Shown: positions 42,071 to 51,898, counted from the stretch's first letter. The stretch: 64,000 nucleotides of DNA from Rhodoferax sp. WC2427 (GCF_040822085.1 NZ_CP162006.1:2108001-2172000), one strand, 5' to 3'. The notes: a model not told the origin generated them from the sequence alone. Translations and numbers: made by a program.

Positions 42071-43096
42071 ATGCCCACTTCTCTGTTTCGCTCGAAATCA
42101 TCCGTTCGTACCCTGTTTGCGGGTGTGCTGCTGGCCGCCAGCGGCATCGTCTCTGCGCAGCAAACCACCTTGCTCAACGGCTCCTACGATGTGGCGCGGG
42201 AGTTCTACAAGGACTACAACGCCGCCTTCGTGGCCCACATCAAGAAGACCACCGGCAAAGACGTGAAGGTCGACCAGTCGCATGCCGGCTCCAGCGCCAT
42301 CGCCCGCTCGGTGGCCGAGGGCCTGGATGCCGACGTGGTGACCATGAACACCTCCACCGACATCGACTTCCTGGCCGAGAAGGGCGTGGTCGCCAAGGAC
42401 TGGAACAAGAAATTCCCCGGCAACGCCTCGCCCACCACCTCTACCATGCTGTTTCTGGTGCGCAATGGCAACCCCAAGGGCATCAAAGACTGGGACGATC
42501 TGGTCAAGCCTGGCATCCAGGTGGTGGTGGTGAACCCCAAAACGGGTGGCAATGGCCGCTACGCCTACCTGGCCGCCTGGGGCTATGCCAAGAAGAAGGG
42601 CGGCACCGACGCGCAGGCGGCCGACTTTGTCGGCAAGCTGTACAAGAACGTGCCGGTGCTGGCCCAGGGCGGGCGTGCCGCCACCACCACCTTTTTGCAG
42701 CGCAATATCGGCGACGTGCTGGTGACCTTTGAGTCCGAAGTGGTGTCGATCGACCGCGAGTTTGGCGCGGGCAAGGTCGATGCCATCCACCCCAGCATCA
42801 GCGTGGTGGCCGAGAACCCGGTGGCCGTGGTGGAGCGCACCGTAGCCAAGAAGGGCACGCAGGCCCTGGCCAAGGAATACCTGGACTACCTGTATTCGGA
42901 TGAAGCCCAGGAAATCGCCGCCAAGCACGCGCTGCGCCCGCGCAATGAAGCCATCCTGAAGAAATACGCGGCGGTGTTCAAGCCGATCCAGCTGTTCACA
43001 GTGAACGAGCTGTTTGGCAGCCTGGGTGAAGCGCAGAAAGTGCACTTCAACGACGGTGGCCAGTTCGACAAGATCTACACCCCGGGTGCCAAATGA
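42071..43096 (+). CDS. sbp: Sulfate ABC transporter substrate-binding protein
   Basis: The 341-residue protein has a signal peptide ending at GIVSAQQ and the Sbp/CysP motifs LLNGSYDVAREFYKDYN, QSHAGSSAIARSV and VNPKTGGNGRYAYLAAWGY. It binds sulfate (or thiosulfate) in the periplasm for the CysTWA importer encoded next. Length is typical. It overlaps cysT by 4 bases (ATGA). A CysB-type control would be expected but no cysB gene lies here. Confidence 0.94.
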   Translation: MPTSLFRSKSSVRTLFAGVLLAASGIVSAQQTTLLNGSYDVAREFYKDYNAAFVAHIKKTTGKDVKVDQSHAGSSAIARSVAEGLDADVVTMNTSTDIDFLAEKGVVAKDWNKKFPGNASPTTSTMLFLVRNGNPKGIKDWDDLVKPGIQVVVVNPKTGGNGRYAYLAAWGYAKKKGGTDAQAADFVGKLYKNVPVLAQGGRAATTTFLQRNIGDVLVTFESEVVSIDREFGAGKVDAIHPSISVVAENPVAVVERTVAKKGTQALAKEYLDYLYSDEAQEIAAKHALRPRNEAILKKYAAVFKPIQLFTVNELFGSLGEAQKVHFNDGGQFDKIYTPGAK

Positions 43097-43962
43097 CGGC
43101 AGTGGTTTTCAACCCCCTGGCCCGCGCCAAAACCGGCAAGGCCAAGCGGGTGTTGCCCGGCTTCGGGCTGACGCTGGGCTACACCCTGTTTTACCTGTGC
43201 GTGATCGTGCTGGTGCCGCTGTCGGCCCTGGTGTTCAACACTTTCCACCTGACCTGGGACCAGTTTGTGGCCGCCGTGACCGGGCCACGGGTGATGGCCT
43301 CGTACCGCCTGACCTTTGGCGCCTCGCTGTTTGCCGCGCTGGTGAACCTGGTGTTTGGCCTGCTGGTGGCCTGGGTGCTGGTGCGCTACAGCTTCCCCGG
43401 CAAAAAGATTGTGGACGCGCTGGTGGACCTGCCGTTTGCGCTGCCCACCGCCGTGGCCGGTATTTCGCTGACCGCACTGCTGGCCGGTAACGGATGGGTC
43501 GGCCAGTACCTGGAGCCCATGGGCATCAAGCTGGCGTTTACCCCGGCGGGCATCGTGGTTGCGCTGATCTTCATTGGCCTGCCGTTTGTGGTGCGCACGG
43601 TGCAGCCGGTGCTGGAAGACGCCGAGAAAGAGCTGGAAGAAGCCGCCACCTCGCTGGGCGCCACCCGCCTGCAGATTTTCACCCGCGTGATCCTGCCGCA
43701 CATTGCGCCAGCGCTGCTGACCGGCTTTGCCATGGCTTTTGCCCGGGCGATTGGCGAATACGGCTCGGTGATCTTCATCGCGGGCAACATGCCCCTGGTG
43801 TCGGAAATCACACCGCTGATCATCGTCGGCAAGCTGGAGCAGTACGACTACGCCGGTGCCACCGCCGTGGCCTTGGTGATGCTGGTGATTTCATTCGTTT
43901 TGTTGCTGCTGATCAACGCCTTGCAGGCCTGGCAGCGCCGCCACGCGGGAGCCCCGGCATGA
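43093..43962 (+). CDS. cysT: Sulfate ABC transporter permease CysT (CysU)
   Basis: The 289-residue inner-membrane protein has six predicted segments and the permease motif [21 protein letters not shown] (EAA loop, about 178-198). It pairs with CysW to form the sulfate channel. ATG overlaps the stop of the binding-protein gene; its own stop overlaps the cysW start. Confidence 0.94.
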   Translation: MTAVVFNPLARAKTGKAKRVLPGFGLTLGYTLFYLCVIVLVPLSALVFNTFHLTWDQFVAAVTGPRVMASYRLTFGASLFAALVNLVFGLLVAWVLVRYSFPGKKIVDALVDLPFALPTAVAGISLTALLAGNGWVGQYLEPMGIKLAFTPAGIVVALIFIGLPFVVRTVQPVLEDAEKELEEAATSLGATRLQIFTRVILPHIAPALLTGFAMAFARAIGEYGSVIFIAGNMPLVSEITPLIIVGKLEQYDYAGATAVALVMLVISFVLLLLINALQAWQRRHAGAPA

Positions 43963-44897
43963 ACGCCGCATCGAACAAACCCGTGCGCCGCGCCAAGGCG
44001 GGCACCACCGAAGCCGCCTGGGTACGCTACACGCTGCTGGGCATCGCCCTGGTGTTCCTGTTTCTGTTTCTGGTGCTGCCGCTGGCGGCGGTGTTTACCG
44101 AGGCCTTCCGCAAGGGCGCGGGCGCGTATTTTGAAGCGCTGCAAGAGCCCGATGCCTGGGACGCCATCCAACTCACACTGCTGGCCACGGCCATCGCCGT
44201 GCCGCTGAACCTGGTGTTTGGCGTGGCCGCAGCCTGGGCGATTGCCAAGTACGAGTTCTGGGGCAAGTCGTTTCTAACCACGCTGGTGGACCTGCCGTTT
44301 TCGGTGTCGCCGGTGGTGGCCGGGCTGGTGTATGTGCTGATGTTTGGCGCGCACGGCTGGTTTGGCCCTTGGCTGCAGGCGCATGACCTGAAAATCATCT
44401 TTGCCGTGCCGGGCATCGTGCTGGCCACGATCTTCGTGACCTTTCCATTCATCGCCCGCGAGCTGATTCCGCTGATGCAGGCCCAGGGCAATGACGAAGA
44501 GCAGGCTGCGATTGTGCTGGGCGCTACCGGCTGGCAAACCTTTTGGTATGTCACCCTACCCAACATCAAATGGGGCCTGCTGTACGGCGTGATCCTGACC
44601 AATGCCCGTGCCATGGGCGAGTTTGGTGCGGTGTCGGTGGTGTCGGGCCACATCCGCGGCCAGACCAACACCTTGCCGCTGCACGTGGAAATTCTGTACA
44701 ACGAATACCAGTCGGTGGCGGCGTTTGCCGTGGCTTCGCTGCTGGCCATCCTGGCGCTGGTCACCCTGGTGATCAAGTCGGTGGCCGAGTGGCGCATCGA
44801 GCGCGAGCTCAAGGCGATTGCCGAAGCGCCGCCCGAGCAGCCCCGCGAGGACCTTATTTCTCCCGCATCGAACGGCCCCCTGGCTGTGGCCCATTGA
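43959..44897 (+). CDS. cysW: Sulfate ABC transporter permease CysW
   Basis: The 312-residue permease has six membrane segments and the EAA loop [22 protein letters not shown] (about 183-204 in pieces). [22 protein letters not shown] near the C-terminus is a CysW hallmark. The start at 43959 overlaps the cysT stop by 4 bases; the longer open frame upstream is antisense-like read-through of cysT in another frame. Confidence 0.94.
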   Translation: MNAASNKPVRRAKAGTTEAAWVRYTLLGIALVFLFLFLVLPLAAVFTEAFRKGAGAYFEALQEPDAWDAIQLTLLATAIAVPLNLVFGVAAAWAIAKYEFWGKSFLTTLVDLPFSVSPVVAGLVYVLMFGAHGWFGPWLQAHDLKIIFAVPGIVLATIFVTFPFIARELIPLMQAQGNDEEQAAIVLGATGWQTFWYVTLPNIKWGLLYGVILTNARAMGEFGAVSVVSGHIRGQTNTLPLHVEILYNEYQSVAAFAVASLLAILALVTLVIKSVAEWRIERELKAIAEAPPEQPREDLISPASNGPLAVAH

Positions 44898-44906
44898 AAG
44901 ACCCGC

Positions 44907-46028
44907 ATGAGCATTGAAATCCGCAATATCCACAAGCAGTTCGGCAGCTTTACCGCCCTGGGCGATGTGAGCCTGGACATTGAATCCGGCGAACTGGTCG
45001 CCTTGCTCGGCCCCTCGGGCTGCGGCAAGACCACGCTTTTGCGCATCATCGCCGGGCTGGAAACGCCGGACGCAGGCAGCATCCACTTCTCGGGCGAAGA
45101 CACCACCGACGTGCATGTGCGCGAGCGCCAGGTGGGCTTTGTGTTCCAGCACTACGCGCTGTTTCGCCACATGACGGTGTTCGAGAACGTGGCCTTCGGC
45201 CTGCGCGTCAAGCCGCGCAACCAGCGCCCCAGCGAGGCCGTCATCAAGGCCAAGGTGCACGAGCTGCTGGGCCTGGTGCAACTCGACTGGTTGGCCAACC
45301 GCTACCCGTCGCAACTCTCCGGCGGCCAGCGCCAGCGCATTGCCCTGGCCCGGGCCCTGGCGGTGGAGCCCAAGGTGCTGCTGCTCGATGAACCCTTTGG
45401 CGCGCTGGATGCCAAGGTGCGCAAGGAGCTGCGCCGCTGGCTGCGCCGCTTGCACGACGAGCTGCATGTGACCAGCATCTTCGTGACCCACGACCAGGAA
45501 GAAGCCCTGGAAGTGGCCGACCGCGTGGTGGTGATGAACAAGGGCAAGGTCGAACAGATCGGCTCGCCGCAGCAGGTATGGGACCACCCGGCCAGCCCGT
45601 TTGTCTACGGCTTCCTGGGCGACGTGAACCTGTTCCATGGCCGCGCCCACCAAGGCGAGGTGCAGCTCGAAGGCATCAAGATCCAGGCCCCTGAGCACGA
45701 CACGGCCCAGGATGCCAAGGCCTTTGCCTACGTGCGTCCCCACGACATCGAGGTGCAGCGCTACGCCAAGGGCGAGGGCCTGGACGAGGCGGGCAAGCCC
45801 CTCGGCATGGTGGTGACGCTGAGCCGCGCGCTGGTGATCGGCCCCATCGCCCGTTTGGAACTTACGCCCGTGGATGCGAACCAAGCGGGTGACAATACCC
45901 AGGACAGCCTGATCGAAGCGCAGCTGCCTGCGCAAGCGTTCCGGGATCTGGGTGTGAACGAGGGCGACACGCTGGTGGTGACACCGCGCCGCGCCAAGGT
46001 GTTTATTGAAGAGGCCGCTGGCGTGTAG
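44907..46028 (+). CDS. cysA: Sulfate/thiosulfate ABC transporter ATP-binding protein
   Basis: The 373-residue ATPase has Walker [10 protein letters not shown] (36-44), Q-loop VFQHYALF, signature [15 protein letters not shown], Walker [12 protein letters not shown] and the H-loop VTHDQEEAL, then a TOBE-like C-terminal domain. It energises sulfate uptake with CysT and CysW and closes the operon. Its ATG lies 9 bp after the cysW stop. Confidence 0.96.
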   Translation: MSIEIRNIHKQFGSFTALGDVSLDIESGELVALLGPSGCGKTTLLRIIAGLETPDAGSIHFSGEDTTDVHVRERQVGFVFQHYALFRHMTVFENVAFGLRVKPRNQRPSEAVIKAKVHELLGLVQLDWLANRYPSQLSGGQRQRIALARALAVEPKVLLLDEPFGALDAKVRKELRRWLRRLHDELHVTSIFVTHDQEEALEVADRVVVMNKGKVEQIGSPQQVWDHPASPFVYGFLGDVNLFHGRAHQGEVQLEGIKIQAPEHDTAQDAKAFAYVRPHDIEVQRYAKGEGLDEAGKPLGMVVTLSRALVIGPIARLELTPVDANQAGDNTQDSLIEAQLPAQAFRDLGVNEGDTLVVTPRRAKVFIEEAAGV

Positions 46029-46080
46029 CGCGATCTGTAGTGCGATCGCATGCATGGCTGGCATTTTTTGAAAGCTTTGC

Positions 46081-46587
46081 ATGTTGTTGAACTGGATAGA
46101 CGGTGCCCCGCGCCGCGTGTGGCTGCTGGTGTGCCTGGGCTGCATCGGCCTGCTGGCCTTTGGTTTGTACCTGCAGCACGTGGTGGGGCTGGAGCCGTGC
46201 CCGATGTGCATCGTGCAGCGCTATGCTCTTGTTTTGGTAGCTGCTCTCGCTGGTGTGGTAAGCGCTAGCGGCAAAAAAGGCTTGCAAAACGGTGGCGTGG
46301 TCTTGCTGCTGCTGGTGGCGGGTTTCGGGGCCTTTGTGGCTGCACGCCAAAGCTTTCTGCAGTGGTACCCACCCGAAGTGGCCACTTGTGGCCGCGACCT
46401 GTACGGCATGATCGAAACCTTCCCCCTCAAGCGCGCCATTCCCATGATCTTCAAGGGCGGTGGCGACTGCACGGTGGTGGACTGGACCTTTCTGGGCGGC
46501 TCCATCGCCAACTGGTCGTTTGTCTGCTTCACCTTGATCTGCCTGCTGGCCCTGGTGTTTCTGGCCCGCAGCGCCCGCCGCCGCTAA
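46081..46587 (+). CDS. dsbB: Disulfide bond formation protein B, with an embedded repeat
   Basis: The 168-residue inner-membrane protein has four membrane segments, the first redox pair CPMC (Cys40, Cys43) and the second pair Cys103/Cys130 in the periplasmic loop. It reoxidises DsbA and passes electrons to quinone. Residues about 48-69 (second membrane segment and cytoplasmic loop, ending SASGKKGLQ) are encoded by a reverse copy of the interspersed repeat, while all catalytic cysteines lie outside it. Confidence 0.93.
   Translation: MLLNWIDGAPRRVWLLVCLGCIGLLAFGLYLQHVVGLEPCPMCIVQRYALVLVAALAGVVSASGKKGLQNGGVVLLLLVAGFGAFVAARQSFLQWYPPEVATCGRDLYGMIETFPLKRAIPMIFKGGGDCTVVDWTFLGGSIANWSFVCFTLICLLALVFLARSARRR
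46222..46285 (-). repeat. Interspersed repeat copy inside dsbB
   Basis: Read on the minus strand it has CTAGCGCTTACC, then CAGCGAGAGCAGCTAC. The blocks CTAGCGCTTA and CAGCGAGAGCAGCTAC are identical to the intergenic copy at 14841-14898. It stays in frame with dsbB across about 21 codons. Confidence 0.75.
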
Positions 46588-46606
46588 CGGGCAAGTGAAA
46601 GCTGTT

Positions 46607-46629
46607 TATAATTGAGTATTTGCTCAGTT
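46607..46629 (+). promoter_or_regulatory. Promoter and operator of the TetR gene
   Basis: TATAAT (46607-46612) overlaps the dyad TTGAG-TATTTG-CTCAG (46612-46627). TGAG/CTCA dyads with a 6-bp spacer are typical TetR-family self-operators. Binding would cover the -10 element, implying autorepression. No good -35 is visible. Confidence 0.65.
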
Positions 46630-46643
46630 AATGACAAGCTTCC

Positions 46644-47222
46644 ATGGCCCGACCCCGCAGCGTTGACAAGCATGCCGCCATCCTGGATGCCGCCATCCAG
46701 GTAGTGGCCGAGCGCGGGCTGGCGGCCACGCCCACGTCGGCCATCTCCAAGGCGGCCGGGGTGGCCGAGGGCACGCTGTTCACCTACTTCAAAACCAAGG
46801 ACGCGCTGGTCAACGCGCTGTACCTGCAGATCAAGGGCGAGATGGCCGGTGCCATGGTGGCCGGCTTTCCGCACCATGCCGCCATCCGCCAGCAACTGCA
46901 GTACGTGTGGGACTGTTTCGTCCGCTGGGGCGTGGCGCACCCGCAAAAGAAGCAGGTGATGGACCAATTGAAAACGGCGGCCGCCATCACGGCCGATACC
47001 CGCGAAGTGGCGGCGGCGCCTTTTATGGCCATTGAGCAGCTGTTCCGGGCCAGCGTGGCCAACGGCATACTGCGCGACTACCCGGTGGCCTTTATCTGGG
47101 CCTGCATGGCCAGCCTGGCCGACGCCACCATGGATGCCATGGCCCGCGCGCCCGAAGCCGCAGACGCGTACCGACAGATGGGTTTCGAGATCCTGTGGAA
47201 CGGCATCGCCCAGGGCACATAG
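46644..47222 (+). CDS. TetR/AcrR-family transcriptional regulator
   Basis: The 192-residue protein has an N-terminal helix-turn-helix (HAAILDAAIQVVAERGLAAT, TSAISKAAGVAEGTLFTYFKTKDAL) and an all-helical ligand domain. It lies upstream of and in line with an SDR and a reductase gene, which it may control together with itself through the dyad at its promoter. Ligand unknown. Confidence 0.93.
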   Translation: MARPRSVDKHAAILDAAIQVVAERGLAATPTSAISKAAGVAEGTLFTYFKTKDALVNALYLQIKGEMAGAMVAGFPHHAAIRQQLQYVWDCFVRWGVAHPQKKQVMDQLKTAAAITADTREVAAAPFMAIEQLFRASVANGILRDYPVAFIWACMASLADATMDAMARAPEAADAYRQMGFEILWNGIAQGT

Positions 47223-47287
47223 TGTGTGCCAGGGGCTTTTTTTTGGATGTTTTAGTTGCGTGATTACTCACGCATAAAGGACTGCGG

Positions 47288-48220
47288 ATGGACTGGACTG
47301 TGCAACAAATCCCGCCCCAACACGGCCAGCGGGCGGTGGTGACCGGCGTAGGCGGGCTGGGGTTTGAAACCGCGCTGGCCCTGGCCGCTGCCGGGGCCGA
47401 AGTCATTCTGGCCGGGCGCAATGCCCAAAAGGGCGCAGAGGCGGTGCGGCACCTGCTGCGCATGCTGCCCCAGGCGCGGGCGCGGTTTGAACTGCTGGAC
47501 CTGGCCAGCCTGGTGTCCGTCTACAGCTTCGCCGACCGGCTGCTGGCCGAGGCGCGGCCTGTCCACCTGCTGGTCAACAACGCCGGGGTGATGTCCCCGC
47601 CGCAGCGCCAGACCACGGCCGACGGCTTTGAGCTGCAGTTCGGCACCAACTACCTGGGCCACTTTGCGCTGACGGCCCGCCTGCTGCCGCTGCTGTGCCA
47701 GGGCCGGGCGCGGGTGGTGAACCTGAGCAGCCTGGCGCACCGGGGCGCTACCCTGCATTTCGAGGATTTGCAGTGGGAGCGCCGCTACCGGCCCTGGGCG
47801 GCCTATGGCCAGTCCAAGCTGGCGATGCTGGTGTTTGCCTTGGAGTTGCAGCGCCGCAGCCAGCAAGAAGGCTGGGGCTTGACCAGCTTTGCTGCGCACC
47901 CGGGCTTTGCCCGCACCGAGCTGATTCCCAACGGGCCCCAACCGGGCCCGGTGCTGGCGCAGCTCAACCGTTGGGTCCAGCCGTGGCTCAGCCAATCGGC
48001 GGCGCAGGGCGCGCTGCCCACGCTGCTAGCCGCCACCGAGCCGCAGGCCCAGCCGGGTGCCTACTATGGGCCCGGCGGCTTTTTCGAGATCAAAGGCCCG
48101 CCGCGCCGGGCCAAAGTGGCCGCGGCTGCGCAGGATCTGGAAGCGGCAACCCGCTTGTGGGCAGAGTCTGAAGAATTGACTGGGGCCCATTGGTTGCCCG
48201 CAACAGGAGTAACGCAATGA
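47288..48220 (+). CDS. SDR-family oxidoreductase with shortened cofactor loop
   Basis: The 310-residue protein resembles retinol-dehydrogenase/WW-domain-oxidoreductase-like SDRs: NNAGVM, LQFGTNYLGHFALTARLLP, VNLSSLAHRG and YGQSKLAMLVFALEL with the catalytic Tyr and Lys. The glycine motif reads TGVGGLGFE, one residue shorter than the usual TGxxxGxG. Cofactor binding may be altered. Its stop overlaps the next ATG by 4 bases. Confidence 0.86.
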   Translation: MDWTVQQIPPQHGQRAVVTGVGGLGFETALALAAAGAEVILAGRNAQKGAEAVRHLLRMLPQARARFELLDLASLVSVYSFADRLLAEARPVHLLVNNAGVMSPPQRQTTADGFELQFGTNYLGHFALTARLLPLLCQGRARVVNLSSLAHRGATLHFEDLQWERRYRPWAAYGQSKLAMLVFALELQRRSQQEGWGLTSFAAHPGFARTELIPNGPQPGPVLAQLNRWVQPWLSQSAAQGALPTLLAATEPQAQPGAYYGPGGFFEIKGPPRRAKVAAAAQDLEAATRLWAESEELTGAHWLPATGVTQ

Positions 48221-48885
48221 AAGTCTTGATTTTTGGTGCCTCGGGCATGGTGGGGCAGGGCGTGTTGCGCGAGTGCCTGGCCGATCCGGCCATCACCCAG
48301 GTGCAAACCGTGGGCCGCGCGCCGCTGGGCCAGCCGCACGCCAAGCTGCGCGAGTTGGTGGTGCCCGATATGGAGGACTACAGCGCCGTCACCGCCGAGC
48401 TGGCGGGCTTTGGGGCCTGCTTTTTCTGCCTGGGTGCCACTTCGTCTGGCCTGACCGAGGCGCAGTACAGCCACATCAGCTACGACCTGACCCTGGCGGC
48501 CGCCGAGGTGCTGGTGCGCTGCAATCCGCAGGTGGTGTTTGTCTACGTGTCGGGTGCGGGGACGGACAGTACCGAGCAGGGCAAAAGCATGTGGGCGCGC
48601 GTCAAGGGCCGCACCGAAAACGCCTTGCTGCGCCTGCCGTTCAAGGCGGTGTACCTGTTCCGCCCCGGCATCATCCAGCCGCTGGACGGCATCCAATCCA
48701 AAACCGGCTCCTACCGCATCCTGTACAGCCTGCTCAAGCCGCTGCTGCCGGTGCTTCGGGCGCTGCTCCCCAACCAGGTGCTCACCACCCGCCAGATCGG
48801 CCAGGCCATGCTGCGCTGCGCCCACACCGGCGCACTCCAGGCCGTGCTGGAGGTGGCCGATATCCGCGCATTGGCTTCTAAATAA
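48217..48885 (+). CDS. NAD(P)-binding (NmrA/epimerase-like) protein
   Basis: The 222-residue protein begins MKVLIFGASGMVGQGVLREC, a Rossmann GxxGxxG motif of atypical SDRs. It continues with FFCLGATSSGLTEAQYSHISYDLTLAAAE in pieces and VYVSGAGTDSTE. It matches small oxidoreductase/TIP30-like proteins of unknown substrate. The ribosome-binding site AGGAG lies within the end of the upstream SDR gene, so the two are coupled. Confidence 0.87.
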   Translation: MKVLIFGASGMVGQGVLRECLADPAITQVQTVGRAPLGQPHAKLRELVVPDMEDYSAVTAELAGFGACFFCLGATSSGLTEAQYSHISYDLTLAAAEVLVRCNPQVVFVYVSGAGTDSTEQGKSMWARVKGRTENALLRLPFKAVYLFRPGIIQPLDGIQSKTGSYRILYSLLKPLLPVLRALLPNQVLTTRQIGQAMLRCAHTGALQAVLEVADIRALASK

Positions 48886-48890
48886 AAACA

Positions 48891-48942
48891 GGGCTTTGCG
48901 CTTATTCCATCAGCATGAGTAGCTATAAAAATAGTAGCTATG
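48891..48942. repeat. Interspersed repeat copy between convergent genes
   Basis: Forward copy GCGCTTATTCCATCAGCATG, then AGTAGCTATAAAAATAGTAG and CTATGA. AGCTA/TAGCT ends pair around an A-rich loop. It fills the spacer between the reductase gene and the convergent aldose epimerase gene. Confidence 0.85.
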
Positions 48943-48958
48943 AGGGGTTAGTCCCCGG

Positions 48959-49858
48959 TTAAATCTGGGGCCAGATAGGTTGCAAACCCATGGTGGTGTG
49001 CAGGGTGGCACCGGGGGCCAGGAGCTGGCCGCCCACGTCGCCCTGGCCCAGCTGGGCCAGGTTCATCCAGTCGGTGCAGTTGCTCACGGGTTCGATGCAG
49101 AACATGTCGGCACCTTTGGGGCAGTACAGCACGAAGTAGTCGAACGGTGCCTGCGCCGTCATCACCAGGGCGGTGCCGGTGTCGGGCCAGTCGACGCGGG
49201 CCTGGCGGCTCCAGCCGGTGAAGTTGTTGTCCAGGTCCAGCGTGTCCAGGGTAATGCCGCTGCGCAGGGTGTCCAGAAATGCCGGGGTTTGAAGCGTGGT
49301 GGGCATGACTTCGGCGTCGCCGCCCCACATGGCTTTGACCTCGGTGGTCAGGCGGGTACCGGCGCGGTGCGGCAGGTAGGGATGGTGGCCCAGGCCCACG
49401 GGCATGTCCACCGTGTCGGTGTTGGTGACCGACAGCACCACCGTCAAACCGGCCTGTGCATCCAGCGTGAATTGCTGTTCCGCATGGAAGGCGTACGGCC
49501 AGTCACCCGCCGGGCTGTCCAGCGCCAGGGTGGCGTGGTCGGCACCTTGGCTCAGCACCTGCCAGGGCTGCTGCCAGGCCGTGCCGTGGATGGCGTGCTT
49601 CGAGTCCGGGTAGTTGGCCGCCAGGTGCAAAGGGCGGGCTCCAAAGCTGCTGCGGCCATCGCGGATGCGGTTGGCATAGGGCACCAGCGGAAAACTCGCC
49701 ATGGCCCAGGGCTGGGCTGGATTGGGGGCATCGTTGGGGCGCAGCCAGTGCTGCCGCTGGCCGCCGCGCTGGCTGTAGAAGTTGGCGATGGAGCCGCCGA
49801 CGGCGGGGGCCAGGGTGGCGATGAGTTCACCGGCACGCAGTTCAAGGATGGGGGTCAT
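48959..49858 (-). CDS. Aldose 1-epimerase (galactose mutarotase family)
   Basis: The 299-residue beta-sandwich protein has PLVPYANRIRDGRSSFG, HAIHGTAWQQPW (catalytic-site His), PVGLGHHPYLPH and CIEPVSNCTDWM (catalytic Glu). It interconverts sugar anomers in the cytoplasm. It follows the diguanylate cyclase gene with a 4-base overlap, so both are in one transcript; I see no functional reason for that link. Confidence 0.9.
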   Translation of the reverse strand: MTPILELRAGELIATLAPAVGGSIANFYSQRGGQRQHWLRPNDAPNPAQPWAMASFPLVPYANRIRDGRSSFGARPLHLAANYPDSKHAIHGTAWQQPWQVLSQGADHATLALDSPAGDWPYAFHAEQQFTLDAQAGLTVVLSVTNTDTVDMPVGLGHHPYLPHRAGTRLTTEVKAMWGGDAEVMPTTLQTPAFLDTLRSGITLDTLDLDNNFTGWSRQARVDWPDTGTALVMTAQAPFDYFVLYCPKGADMFCIEPVSNCTDWMNLAQLGQGDVGGQLLAPGATLHTTMGLQPIWPQI

Positions 49859-51819
49859 GGGGCATCGGTCAAAGTGGAGGGGGTACACACGTAGCGGTCA
49901 CGGCCTTGGTGCTTGGCCTGGTACAGGGCCTTGTCGGCCTGCGCCACCAGGGTTTCGGGTTGGCTGTTCGGCCCAGGGATGGTACCGGCAACGCCCATGC
50001 TCAGGCTGATGCAGTCGGATACCGGCGAGGCCGCATGCGGCAGACCTGCCAGACGGATGCGGTCCAGGCACCGCTGGGCCACAACGCAGGCGCCCGTGGC
50101 ATCGGTATCCAGCAAAAGCACCACAAACTCCTCGCCACCGTAGCGCATCAGGAGTTCACCCGGGCGGCACAAACAGGTAGTCAAGATCTGCGCCACCTCG
50201 CGCAGGCAGGCATCGCCGCCCGGGTGGCCGTAGCAGTCGTTGTAGAGCTTGAAGTGGTCGATGTCGATCATCAGCAGGGCCAGCGGCTGCTTTTGGCGGG
50301 CGCTGCGGGCCCATTCGGCCTGCAGGCACTGGTCAAAGAGGCGGCGGTTACCCACGCCGGTCAGGCCGTCGGTGATGCTGAGCTGGGCCAGCTGCGTATT
50401 GGCGCGCTGCAGCTCGGCATCGGCCTGCTTGCGCTCGGAAATGTCCAGGTGCGTGCCCAGGATGCGGGTAGCCCGGCCCGCCGCGTCGCGCTCGATCACC
50501 ATGGCGTGGCTGAGCACCCAGATCCACCGGCCATCCTGGTGCAGCATGCGGTGCTCGAGCCGGTAGCCCGGTGCCAGGCCTTTGGCGTGGATCAAGAAGG
50601 CTGCGTGTACCGCGGGCGCATCCATCGGGTGGATCAGGCTTTGCCAGAAGGCGGCCCTCAACGGCGTGGGCTCGGGGGTGTAGCCCAGCATGTGCCATTG
50701 GCGCTCGTTGATGGTCAGGGTGTCGTTCGGAATATCCCAGTCCCACAGCCCCAGGTCGGCCCCTTTCAGGCCAAACTCGAAGCGGCGTACGGTTTCTTCC
50801 AATGCCTGTTGTGCGCTGTCGTGGGCCTGCTTGAGTGCGCGGCGGCGGTTGTGCACGTAGCCCATGGCCAGGCAGGTGCCGGCGCAGAGTGCGCCAAACA
50901 CACCGGCCGAAGCCAGAGCGTCGATGCGCCAGGACGCGTCGATGGCGGCCAGATCCCGGCTGACGGCCACGGTCAGTGGCTTGTTCATCCGCAGCTCGGC
51001 GGGCTGAATGTTGCGCATGGCCACGATGCGTTCGCGCGGGTCGCTCGCGGAGCGGCCCATGAAGTTGCTGCTGGCCCGGCCCGAGTCCACGTGCTGGCGA
51101 AACAGCGAACCCGCCACGTTCAGGTCCATGTCCTGCGGGGAGCCGGTGGGCGGGGCGACCAGGAATTCCTTGCCGTCGCCATGGACGATGCTGACCACCA
51201 TGTCGGGCGCGTAAATCACCGAGCGCGCCACGATGTCGAAATATTCAGGGTCCAGCGTGGCAAAGATCACTCCGGCAAACAGCCCATCGTCGCTGGACAC
51301 GGCCTTGCTCAAGGCCACCACATAGACATTCAGCACCGACAGAAACGGCGGTGACACATACAGGGCGGCGTAGTCCAGCTGGGCCTGGGGCAGGGCAAAG
51401 TAGGTGCGCGCGTGGAAGTCTTTGCCCAACAGATCCTTGCGGTTGCTCTCCACCACCCGGCCGTCCCGGTTAAGCACGATCAGGGCCCGCACGCCGGGCA
51501 TGGCATCGACCAGCACCTGGAGGCGGCGCTGCAGGTGCTGGTCGACGCCATCGGTATCACCGTAAAACAGGTCGTAGCGCACGCCATTGAGCGCGCTGTT
51601 GGCCCCTTGCAACTGGCGCACCAGGTTTTCTTCGATGACCCGCGCCTGGATCTGCAACTGGGCGTGTTCCCGCAGCCGGTTGGCGGTGTGCGCCCGGCCC
51701 AGCCAGTACGCAACAGCACCGCCCAATAACGCCAGCACCAACAACAAGACCCCCCACTCCCGGGCATGCCGGGCGGCCGAGCGGTCGGGGGAAAGAGGGG
51801 GAGGGTAGAAAGACTTCAC
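49855..51819 (-). CDS. Diguanylate cyclase with Cache-type sensor and PAS domain
   Basis: The 654-residue membrane protein has two membrane segments (about 22-42 and 305-325) around a periplasmic Cache-like sensor, a PAS/PAC domain (about 345-460) and a GGDEF domain with DGLTGVGNRR and GGEEF (561-565). It should make c-di-GMP from GTP. The inhibitory I-site RxxD reads RPGE (552-555), so product inhibition may be weakened. It is divergent from an HD-GYP protein gene. ATG at 51819 gives a basic N-terminus before the first membrane segment. Confidence 0.93.
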   Translation of the reverse strand: MKSFYPPPLSPDRSAARHAREWGVLLLVLALLGGAVAYWLGRAHTANRLREHAQLQIQARVIEENLVRQLQGANSALNGVRYDLFYGDTDGVDQHLQRRLQVLVDAMPGVRALIVLNRDGRVVESNRKDLLGKDFHARTYFALPQAQLDYAALYVSPPFLSVLNVYVVALSKAVSSDDGLFAGVIFATLDPEYFDIVARSVIYAPDMVVSIVHGDGKEFLVAPPTGSPQDMDLNVAGSLFRQHVDSGRASSNFMGRSASDPRERIVAMRNIQPAELRMNKPLTVAVSRDLAAIDASWRIDALASAGVFGALCAGTCLAMGYVHNRRRALKQAHDSAQQALEETVRRFEFGLKGADLGLWDWDIPNDTLTINERQWHMLGYTPEPTPLRAAFWQSLIHPMDAPAVHAAFLIHAKGLAPGYRLEHRMLHQDGRWIWVLSHAMVIERDAAGRATRILGTHLDISERKQADAELQRANTQLAQLSITDGLTGVGNRRLFDQCLQAEWARSARQKQPLALLMIDIDHFKLYNDCYGHPGGDACLREVAQILTTCLCRPGELLMRYGGEEFVVLLLDTDATGACVVAQRCLDRIRLAGLPHAASPVSDCISLSMGVAGTIPGPNSQPETLVAQADKALYQAKHQGRDRYVCTPSTLTDAP

Positions 51820-51882
51820 TGCGCGGGTGACACCGCCAGGACGGCGCGTGTGGTGGATATGTGTGGTAATTGTAACTAGGGC

Positions 51883-51898
51883 GGTTTACCTATAAACC
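51883..51898. promoter_or_regulatory. Palindrome in the GGDEF/HD-GYP divergent region
   Basis: GGTTTACCTATAAACC has perfect 6-base arms around CCTA and lies in the 191-bp spacer between the two c-di-GMP genes. It could be a shared operator. No clear promoter hexamers were found in this spacer. Confidence 0.4.
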
